Positions 28,601 to 40,600 of a stretch of DNA of 64,000 nt are shown piece by piece; the first letter of the stretch is position 1, and the number at the start of each line of letters is the position of its first letter. Made by a program: the position numbers and the translations under genes. The stretch is from positions 10,804,931 to 10,868,930 of the forward strand of contig CAIIXF020000003.1 of assembly GCA_903813345.2 (NCBI GenBank), in the 5' to 3' direction. Origin of the DNA: Owenia fusiformis. Taxonomy: Eukaryota > Annelida > Polychaeta > Sabellida > Oweniidae. Below the pieces are notes generated by a model. It searched no databases and had not been told where the DNA came from. It saw nothing but the letters and a program-made list of their open reading frames with translations.

Positions 28601-31600
28601 ATAGCATAATTATGTCAATCTAAAAAGGGAGTATCAAATATGTCAACTTTAGCTTAATTGGAGAATCGAATATATCAACTTGAACTTAATGGGAGAATCA
28701 CATATATTAACTTGAACAGAGAGAATCACATATGTCAACTTAAAATCAAAGGGAGAATCATATATGTCTACTTGAACTTAAATGGGGAATCACATATGTC
28801 AACTTAAAAAGGGAGAATCAAACATGTCAACTTCAACTTAATAGTCTATAATGGGAGAACCAATTATATCAACTTCAACTTAATGGGGGAATCACATATA
28901 TTAACTTAAACTGAGAGAACCACATATGTCAACTTAAAATCAAAAGAATAATCAGATATGTCCACTTGAACTTAATGGGACAATCATATATATTAATGTG
29001 AACTTAAAGGTCACATATGTCAACTTAAAATCAAAGGAAAAATCGTATATGTCCACTTGAACTAAAGGCACATGGGCTGATCCATTAAATGCAGCTTGGT
29101 GAATAGGGTGAATTTGTCAATTCTGGCAACTGGGAACGAAACATAAGACCCGAAGCCCAACTAATGTGAATGCTTCTGAAGCTGTCCAAAACCTTTTGGA
29201 AGGGTACTTACACATATGAACACCATCTATGATGAACAATGTAGACTAGAGACTGTTCGATATTGATCTAAAGTTGTACCTTATGTTTTTAGTTTAGTAA
29301 TAGATCATAATTTTTTTTACTTTGAAAATATTGTGCAAAATGAATGGTAAACTTTTAAGTTAGAGCATTTTTATCAGGACTTCTGGATCGGCCCTTGTAC
29401 AAGTGAGAACATAAATACTATATGAGCATTTCTCAATTCCCAAACTGTTACCTTGTGGCAGTCTATAACTACCACTAGGCTCCACTGAAGATTAGACTGA
29501 GAATGGGTGTTTACACTGTACCTCATCCTCCTCCAGTATGAGCAGACTAACTATGACAATGTTCACCTTGGTGCCTATGGTGTTATCCTGGAACAAGTCA
29601 GACACCTGAAACATGACAACATTACAATTAAACATGATGAGAAACCTGTGATGGAAAAAATTAGAGAAATGTTATATTGAACAAATATTTCACTCTATTG
29701 AGGTGAATACCTGTACATCTTTCACAAGTGATATTCCACGAAGCCCGAAGGGCAAGTGGAATATCACCTTGTGAAAGTACTACAGGTATTCACCGAAAAT
29801 AGAGTGAAATATTTGTTTTATTATATCACTGTCTAGCTTAACATCCCTAATATTATTAAGTCATAGGTTAACATTGAATCTACTCAGTTCGTCTGCCATT
29901 TTGACTTACATTGAACTAAATTATTTACACTGAACGAAAACAAATTATTTGAAAATTCCCGGGAGCGTGGGATATCGCTAGATATCTCACGGTTGTCTTA
30001 TCTGATTAGCATTGCCATTGAATATCGCCAGATATCCCACGACTGGTTTTGACCAATCATACTGTCGCTAGCTAGATAGTGATATAATAATATTTGATAT
30101 CTAATGAGTTAAATAAGATTGCGCTATACACCAAAACAACCCAATAAGGAGTGTATTAAAGATTTACTTTCCTGTTATCTCAAAATCTGCTTGGAACTGT
30201 ACCATTGGATTTCTATGGGAAATTCCTCAAAGAGAAAATTCTAGGGATTAAGGAATGTGTACCATTTACACAATTTGGGAAATTATAGGCATACATAAAA
30301 CCTATTTGAAACAGCATTAATATTATTCAAAAGCGAATATGATCAATGATTTCCAGTCCTCTGAAGTTTGAAAAATGAAAATACCATGGTGTTAATTCAT
30401 AGATAATTCTTGAAAATGAGTAATATTTTTGGGGATTATATGGTGCAATTTTATAGTCAATAAAATGTTTAAAAGTGTATTGATGTTTTTTGGATGAAAA
30501 TATAAGGGAAATGTTTGAAAAAACTCCCCTGATTCATTCTACAAACAACTCCCCCTCCTTTGTTCAATTTGAGTATAATACAGCCATACTTTAAGAGATC
30601 AGGAAATTATTGCGAAATTCCACATTAGGTGAATTTTCTAAAGCCTCGAATCAGAAAAACGATACAATTTTTGCAATATACTGTACCACACTGACTGACG
30701 GACAGATGGCTTCACTATATCCCTACTGAAATTCGTTCATTGGGATAATAAGTATTGTGAGATTGCTGTAAAGAACTCACCATGTTGAGTATTGTTAGTG
30801 CATACATGGCAACATTCTCCCTGCCATGATACTCTACCATGTATTTATCTAGCACAACCATCATCTCCATAGTATGTCCAACCTCATGACCTTCAGCTGA
30901 GTGATGATGTTTATTGGCATGGCCTTTGGTTTCTGTTGTTACACTTATTTTTTCAGATTTTGTATGTTCATTTAAAATATCATTATCATCTTTATCATAA
31001 GCTCCATCCCAACCGTGATTGGCTGCTTCATCCACTTCATCCGGCCTAAAATTTTGTTGAGAATCACTTGTTGTATCCATATTATTAGATTCTCTACCTT
31101 GATCAATTTCATTAGTTTCTTTATCATGAGGAGTTGTCCCTGAGTGATGCTTAATAGTTTTATTATTGCCAGTTGATACATTGTTTGTCTTTCTATGACC
31201 ATTACTGTTGGTCTTATTTTCATAATTTTCTATTTTATTATTTCTAATTGCATTTTTATTGTTGCTGTTTTTAGGAAACTTAAGTGTTGGAGATTTGACA
31301 ATGAAGTTCTCTTGGACGCCAATTGAGCGCTTGAGACGATTGTGGCTTTGAGGAATTGTGCGAGATCCAAGAGACTCTGCATATTTAAATGCAGTATCAA
31401 CAATGCTTGAGCTGTCTGGAAAAATAAAATGTTGTACATTGTTTATGTTTCATTGAGCAATCACTAAGTCTTATTTCATTTCAATCATTTTTTTGTAACT
31501 TTATCAGACAATAAGAAAAGCTAATTTTGCTCTAAAAACTTTATTTTGCAATATCCACAGCCAAAATTTAAATAAACAAGAGTAGCATGATACATTTCAC

Positions 31601-34600
31601 TAAGCATCCTGAAAATTTGGCAAAGATATGTTGTATAAAATTAATGAATATCATAAAATGGGACATCAGAACTGACCTTTATTTACATTTGACCCTGAGA
31701 AGTTGATTGGGAGATTAGGTTTCCTATAAAAAGTATGAGGTATCTCGTGTGGAAAATTGCTCTCTTTTGAGCCATCTGGTGGATGATGTTGTTTTCTTTG
31801 GTGGATGGATATATTTGGGTGATTGTGGGAAGGCTCAATAAAGAAGTCTCCCAAGGGTGTACGAATATGGCCTCTCTGTAAATAAAATACAAGAATTGAT
31901 TATTTTACAAGTAAAATCTAAAATTGGGTCAGATAAAATGCACAAGAGGAACTATTCTCTGAAATCTGAAATTTTGTAACAAGGAATGGAACTAGCAAAG
32001 AATAGAAATTAAGTAGCAATGCATTATCATGACAAAATGTCACCACCTATAATCTTAAGTCATATTTGAATTTCTGAGAACTTGCAGATGATTTTGAAAA
32101 TTAAAATTGTTCAATTTGAAGCAAGTTGAAAAAAGACCTTTTTTGACCCGAGAAGGTCATTGAAGGTGAAATCTCAAATCTAAAGTCAGATTTGAACTTC
32201 TGAGAACTTGTAGATGATTTTGAAAAAAATTGGTCAATTTGAAGCAAGTTGAAAAAGACCTTTTTGACCTTGAGAAGGTCAAATATTTTTTTGATCTTGA
32301 GAATGTCGTTGAAGGTCAAATCTATAGTCAGATTTGAATTGAGAGCTTCGAGATGATTTTGAAAAAAATTGGTCAATTTGAAGCAAGTTGAAAAATACCT
32401 TTTTGACCTTTTTTTGACCTTGAGAAGATCAATGAAGGTCAAATCTCAATTTTAATGTCAGATTTGAACTTCTGATAGCTTGAAGATGATTTGAAAAAAA
32501 GATTTGGTCAATTTGAAGCAAGTTAAAAAATACCTTTTTTGACCTTGAGAAGGTCAAATCTTAGATATAAAGTCAGTCTAAACAGTTTTTGTTAAGTTAT
32601 TGGAAGTTTGAAGTATTGTAACAGACGCCAACCGCCGATCGCCAACCGCCGTCACAAAAAAAAACGGAGACCATAACAATATGCCACCACATTTTGGTGG
32701 TGACATAAAAACACTTTGTAATAAATTTTTTTTAAAAGTGAAAACTGGCAGTTCATTGAACCTCTAAAGAGCCTTCATTGGCCGGCGCCTGACCGATTGC
32801 AGTTTTATGTTCAAAACTGATTTCAACTTGCTTCAAATTGACAAAACTTTTTTTTTGAAATCAGTACAAGTTCTCAGGAGTTCACATCTGACCTCAAATT
32901 TGAGATTTGACCTTCAATTTTGAACAAAATACTTAATCAGTCAGGCACCGGCCGATGAATCGGAGCAAACTTGACCTAGGCATCAAATGAGAGAGATATG
33001 GCAGTGCTACATAAATTTTGACAATGCAACATATATTTCTGACCAGTTATTAAATATGGCAATGCTACATATATTTCTGACCAGCTACTAGATATGTTTC
33101 TGCCCAGCTATTAAATATGGCAATGTAACATATATTTCTGACCAGCTATTGAATATGGCAATGGAACACATATTTCTGACCAGCTAATAAACATGACAAT
33201 ATAACATATATTTCTAACCAGCAGCTATTAAACATGACAATATAACATATATTTCTGACCAGCAGCTATTAAACATGACAATATAACATATATTTCTGAC
33301 CAGCAGCTATTAAACATGACAATATAACATATATTTCTGACCAGCAGCTATTAAACAGGACAATATAACATATATTTTTGACCAGCAGCCATTAAACATG
33401 ACAATATAACATATATTTCTGACCAGCAGCTATTAAACAGGACAATATAACATATATTTCTGACCAGCAGCTATTAAACATCACAATATTACATATATTT
33501 CTGACCAGCAGCTTATAAACAGGACAATATAACATATATTTCTAACCAGCAGCTATTAAACAGGACAATATAACATATATTTCTGACCAGCAGCTATTAA
33601 ACATCACAATATTACATATATTTTTCTGACCAGCAGCTTATAAACAGGACAATATAACATATATTTCTGACCAGCAGCTATTAAACAGGACAATATAACA
33701 TTATATTTCTGAAAAGTATAATACACAAAATCCAACTTTAAAATGTAACAATTTTTAATATTCATCTCATAGTAAGATTAAAGTCGCGGACTAGTCGCAT
33801 TGATAGTTAATAACTAGGGCTGGATTTTAGTACATGATTTTTTGACTGCGAGTAAGATTTTAATCTTTAAATTAGCTAGACTGAGGTTAGATTGAATGAT
33901 ACTCACAGTTAAACAGCTTAAATATTACCCAACTGTATCAACTTATACAACAATACAGCCTAAGTTCATCTAATACCTGTTGATTTTTCAATACATCTTG
34001 ATGTTTTTGATTGAAAATCAAACTGGGAAACGAGTGTGTTTTCAATAAGAAATGCTTCAATTTATGGAAGTTTGTAAAAAGTGCAATAATGAGAAACAGT
34101 GTGGAATTACCTTTATATAAGGGATGAATCATTTTAGTCTTCAAAGCCTGGATTGTTTGAAAACTTGGAAACATGATGATTCCTCCCTTTCTTACATGAA
34201 GAGAGCCAGCCTCTAAATCCTATCAAAACTCTAAAATTCTCTTTTAACTTGTTCTAGTTCTTATCTCCCACATTACTTTGAGATCATAAAGTAGGAATGG
34301 CTACAACTTGCAACATGCAGAGTCTGAGAATGCTCTTCAGAGTTTCTTACTTCTCAATATCACCTTATATATTTTGACAGAATGCATTTGAATGAATTCC
34401 TCTAAAACAGATTCACTCTGAAATTATTTAATGATGACAGAATGGATCAGAAGTTTAGGGGTTAAAATAAAGATGCAATATTGGTTACATTTTGGTTAAT
34501 AGAATGTACATAGCAGAAGCTGTATATTATGAAAATAAATGTGGTTTTCAAGTGAAGAAACCACAAGTGCCTTGTATTTACATGCTCGTTCTCGTATACT

Positions 34601-37600
34601 TCCAATGTTATGTTCAAAATACACATGGACTATAAGAAAATGTTTACGTTCTTCATTTACAAACCCAGAATGAAGAACTGTATGGGAACAACAAAGTTTT
34701 GATAGGCGTTCATTCCTGAAATTTTACTCTGATCATACTCATTCTTGTCAATTTATCTCTAAAATTTAAATCAAACTGTCACTAAATGTCCATTTTCATT
34801 ATGCATTCTTATTCAACTTTTCTCTACCTTATTTTGTGTTAAAGCATGGCCAACATGAGATTTTACCTGTACTTATTGAGAATCTAAGTGCAACTACTTC
34901 ACAAAATACCAGGCTAACAAATGGATCATAGATCACACTAAAACATGTCATCACAAGTTGAAATCCCAATATTAAAGATTAGCATTTATGTTTTGAAACA
35001 ACTGAATTCACACTCAGTATGCCTGACAATAAGAATAAGAAAGACATTGAAAATATGGAAGAACATATAATAGGGCAATTAAGTTAAACTGTGTAACTCA
35101 TGTTAACAGGGAGATATTGTTAAAATGAATGTGTGACAGGCCATTAAATGTGCTGCTGCATCACCATTAATAAGGCAAAGATGGTGTCATTGAAAAACAT
35201 TGAACCTTTTACTTTTCCATGAATCTATTATTGCAAATTATACATTTCTTTTCTAAAACTTATAAAATGTGGCTTTTGAAAAAAACTCATAAATACTGCA
35301 CTGGCAAATAGCAAAAACAGTTTTTATTTATTATTATGGCTTGAGAAAAATATAAAATCTGTAATATATGAGAGTCTGCAACAATCTCACTTAACATAGA
35401 CAGTTATATTTACAAACTTCCACTTAGGAGAGATTCCAAGCAGGAAGATTTATTACAACATCTGAATGGAGATACTGATACTGAAGTCGGGATGGTCATG
35501 TTTTGAAACCTGGAATAAAGTGGAAAACAGTGGAAACAGCATGGAACAAAGAAAACAGATAATTACATAGAAATACCACAAAAGCAGGTAATCAAACATC
35601 AGAAAGAAGATTTCACAGAACATCAAAATCATAGAGCAATTCCAGTCATAAAATGATGCAAGGACAACTGAGCCCCTGTAAGAGTCTCTAGAAGCATCAT
35701 TGCCTGCTAATTACCAGTACAGATGAGTTTTCACCTCAATATGTCACTTTTAGCCTACTGTACATACATATTTAAATAATATGAACCAAAAAGTTATGTC
35801 TGACCTTGCTTCCATGACCGTACCTGATAGTAGGCCAAGTAGGACCATATATACTGTTCCTAACCTGACCTTACCTGATAGTAGGCCAAGTAGGACCATA
35901 TATACTGTTCCTAACCTGACCTTACCTGATAGTAGGCCAAGTAGGACCATATATACTGTTCCTAACCTGACCTTACCTGATAGTAGGCCAAGTAGGACCA
36001 TATATACTGTTCCTAACCTGACCTTACCTGATAGTAGGCCAAGTAGGACCATATATACTTTCCATGACCTTACCTGATAGTAGGCCAAGTAGGACCATAT
36101 ATACTGTTCCTAACCTGACCTTACCTGATAGTAGGCCAAGTAGGACCATATATACTGTTCCTAACCTGACCTTACCTGATAGTAGGCCAAGTAGGACCAT
36201 ATATACTGTCCCTAACCTGACCTTACCTGATAGTAGGCCAAGTAGGACCATATATACTTTCCATTACCTTACCTGATAGTAGGCCAAGTAGGACCATATA
36301 TACTGTCCCTAACCTGCATATTTAAAACTTTGTTTATGTTGAAAATATTCATATTTTTGCAAAATGTGCGATATTAGTTTCTATACAGGGTGTCAAATAT
36401 AGTTATTATCCCATTGGAACGTTTCTCGCTTTCTTATTGGATAAGAACCGATCACATGATTCAACATATGAGGATGTATTCCCCTACTGTCACCTGTGGT
36501 CTTCAGCTGTAGCCTCATTTTAGCTGTGTATACCACAGGGGCTTGGCTGGAGTGTCGGGCAAGCCCTCCGTTAAGTGTATACTGTTATAAAGAGTTCAAG
36601 GGAGACCAATGTTTATGCTTCCTGAAAATTATAGGCTGTCCTTCGTTAAAAATAATATACAGAAATGAACCTTAGGAAACAAAAACTATAGGAACTACCA
36701 ATTTTTAACAGTGGACGTGTCTTGAAGAAGAAATCGACCCTAGAGGTAATCATTTTGAGGTAAAAATTGTCGGAATTTTGACATTTAATCAATTCTTTAC
36801 ATATTCTTCAGATTTCTCAGCAAGTAGTGGTTGGATTGCTACCATTTTGGGTAAACTTGCTCTGTAGGGTTGTTTGAATATATTTTTACTAGATATATTT
36901 AACAAACTTTTTGTACAATTTTCAGGAAGCATCAACATTCAAGTCTCCCTTGAACTCTTTATAACAGTACACACTTATCGGAGGGCTTGCCCAACACTCC
37001 AACCAAGCCCCTGTGGTATACACAGCTAAAATGAGGCTACAGCTGAAGACCACAGGTGATAGGAAATACATACCCTGTGGTGTATACCATGGAGTATTAT
37101 ATATACCACTGTAGAAAGTCCTGAATGTTCAGCAGATTACTGGAAGTATATTATTGCAACTATTTGTTTCATAGTCCTTACCAAGTAAACAGTACCACAA
37201 GTTCCAAAAAAATTAAAAAAAAAACTTTTTTATATTTTAAAAGTAGGTTTTACATGAATAATTTTTTAAAGCTTCAATATTGCCAGAAAAGAAGGTTCAT
37301 GTCTTTATTTTTGATTGTGTAAGTTACTTTTAATACTCTAATTTGTGATAAAGAGTTCAGGTGATAATTTACATAAATATCTCCAATGGTGCAACGCTTT
37401 GGGAGGGACATATTTTCATGGGCCCGCCAAACGAGACGATTTCTCTGAAAGAAACGTCTGGAGATTGCAAAGCCAAAGGTCATGATCCGCTAATTCCATT
37501 GGTCGATGATTACATCATAGCGTATGTATAGCATCAAAATGGCAGACGATTACTCAAACAAAACTTCAATGGCGTGTGAACAATTTCTGGGAAATCAGTG

Positions 37601-40600
37601 ACGTCACTGGAATTAGACCGCATTTTCAACTACACAATTCTTTGGATTTGGGGATTTAGTTCAAAAAGCCTTGTTATATATCTTAATTACATACATATCT
37701 ATCGTTTGTGCAAATGCAACTCTACATAAATGTTTAATAAAGCCGCAGTGCAGCATTGAAAATCACACCCCTGTGTAATCCAATGGGAAAGAACCCAGAT
37801 ATTGTACCCTACATGAGAGCTCTTCTAAAGTGAGGTAACTAAGCTGAACTTAACTAAACTTTATCACGTATTGGGGTATTATGCCATTAGGCTATTTGAT
37901 ATGAGAAATATATTTATAAAGCCCTCTGGAAATATCATTTTGACACTAGGGCTATCGCCATGAGTCAATATGATATATCTCTTGGCCAATATAATATTTT
38001 CCCTCAGAATAAAATTCATATTCCATCCCTCCCATTAACTAACCTCTATTTATCTAATGTTTGAGAGGGTGGACCGTACTCTAAAAAGTTGAGAAATGTA
38101 TTTAATTCACTCAAGTAAAGACCATTTTACTTAACATTACTTACATAAGTAAATACATTACAAAAGTAAATAGATGCTTGCACTGAGTAATTGGCTGACT
38201 TGTAGTAAAAATAAAATAACTTAATTACCTAGACTTAACTTCATTTGTATAGCATAAGTATTTCATAAAAAATTAATTACTTTTATGATTTATTATTTAC
38301 TTTTTCAAGCAATTCAAAGTAATTCTAGTAAATTCATAGTAATTTCTCAAGTAAATAACATTCAACGTTTTACCTAAAAATACTATTAATTACTCAATGT
38401 TACTTATGTATAAAAATTGTAATTTCAAGTAATTATAAGTAAAATTAAGCTTATGGATTACTTGATGAATTTATATGAATAAATTCTAGTAAAAACCAAG
38501 TAAAAAGTAATTTTAGACAAAACTTAAAGTGTTAATTACTTCAAACATTACTTGTGATTTGGTATACGAATTACTAGAATAAAATAAAATAATTGCAGGC
38601 AAAATTTAGGGGACAGATTACTTGTTGTTACTTCACTAAAAATATTTGTGAATAACTCCATTTCAGTAATCATAATTCTAGCAAAGCAAAATGACTATGT
38701 ATGTATGGTTTTCAATTATTACAGCGTTTAAATTATCAAAGTAGTAATTCAATTACTTAATCTACATTGATATAGTGCATTTTAATTTATCTCTTTTGAA
38801 ATAAAAAATTAATTCTTTATTCATAGGAACTCTAACAAAATCATTAAAATAATATATTTGCAAACAACTATGTCTATTTTATTTGAAGCTGATTAACATT
38901 CTTTAAATTAATGCTATCTCTGTTTGAAACAATTTAGTATGATAAATTTTATATTTACTAAGGTATTACTTGTTACAGTTAAATGGTTTAGTTGGATTTG
39001 GTAATATTAAATACATGTAGATTGATGTAGATGTAAGTAATATAAATAAATTGAAATGCAAAGATACTTTGTTCTGTACCCTGAGGTTGTACTTGATTCT
39101 CTAACTAATTCCATGTACATGTATATAATTACTAAAAAATACTTTATGTAAGAAAATGTTTTACATTGCTTAAGTAATAAAGACTACTCCATGACAGGAC
39201 ATATATAGGCTGTTTCAGAGTAACACGTTTCAGAAAAATAGGTTTCTTCACACAAGCTAACTTAACTTTGCTCAGGTAGGTTCCATTCTGACAATATTCA
39301 TTAAACAAGGCTGTGAGAAATTGTCTATTGATATAAACACCACTTCACAGGTTGCAATGTGGGAAAGTTAACAACATCAACTTCCGAAAACCATCAAAAT
39401 ATCGGTCAATTTAGAGGATTTTTCTAAAGCTGTTTGAAGGTTGGATGGAGTATAGAGTAATTATCAGTCAACTTTGAGATATTGCAGCTTGGCCTGAAAA
39501 TCAAATAAACCAGGAATAATCACTTTTCATGTTGAAAAGAGTGATGAAATAAGAAATTCTTAGTTGAAATAAGCAAGGTTGGAATCCAATCTGTAAAATG
39601 CATGGAATGGCTAGAAAATTAATGGAATAATATTAGGGGAAACAAAAACTTGACTAAAGTTAGATTATCTTTGGGGGTAAAGTAGCATTCTAGATCTCAA
39701 GATCCTGTCAACAATAATGATTAGATTTTACTAAGTGAATCAGTTTGCAGTTGAGAAATTGTGGCCAGTATTTAGGTACTAACACAATAGAAGGAAGAGG
39801 CCATTTTATTCTAAACTTAATTGTTATTTTCAATGAAATAGCCTGCTGATTCAACAAAATCAACACATTTTCTCACATAACATCTTAGATTCCAAGAATC
39901 TTCAAACCATGAAGTCAGGATTCAAAAACAATTGGTTATGGAGTCTGCAAAATTTATTGATTAGTTGCATTTCCATACCATTCATTCAGATATAATATGA
40001 GAAACATTCAGATATTCATCAGGAATCTTATTGCAATATCTACATTTTTTGTACATTTAGAAAAACAATTATGCATGCCCTGTGTTAGTACTATGTAATG
40101 TATAATTATACACTTATTTTGACACTACTTAATTTGACGGATTTGCTCAATCTCAAATATTGGTGGCTATTTAATTTGGCCGGATTCGAGATTGGAGTTT
40201 ATTTTTGTCTATGTTTATGTCATTAGGACAGGTATTTACTAAGATATTTTCTGTACTTCTTTTGGAATAATAATGTAGAATTGATGACATGTTGACTGAC
40301 CCAGAAGTTCACTTTGTGAAGTACATTGGATGAAAATTCCAAACTGAAATTTGACAGATTTTTAATTTGCCCGATTTTCTGAATCCACCAATCCGTCAAC
40401 TTAAAACAGGAGCCAAATTAAGTGTATCTACAGTATGCCACTTGACTTGATGAGATGCCAGGATGCAATTAGAGTTATGAATGAATCAAGAATGATCAAG
40501 AACAAGTTAATCATGATTGATTTAAAACAATACATACCAGCCCATTGCATACATTTATGGCAACAGATGACTCCTCATGTGAAAGTACACTTCCATGATA

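Larger units (their letters stand above)
31876..40537. other. ADAMTS 8.7-kb prodomain intron
   Basis: Holds a GACCTTGAGAAGGTC element (32020-32705), a 41-bp array (33020-33715), a 51-bp array (35815-36315), a fold-back (36420-37120), family-B repeat (37347-37855) and an AGTAAT-rich tract (38085-38790). Segments 33716-35809 and 38800-40530 show no exon or element I can name; frame 33938-34174 is not recognisable. Confidence 0.7.

Noticed and set aside
33938-34174. Minus-strand 78-codon frame as another ADAMTS exon
   Set aside because: Does not fit any ADAMTS segment, and the flanking exons already join in phase without it.
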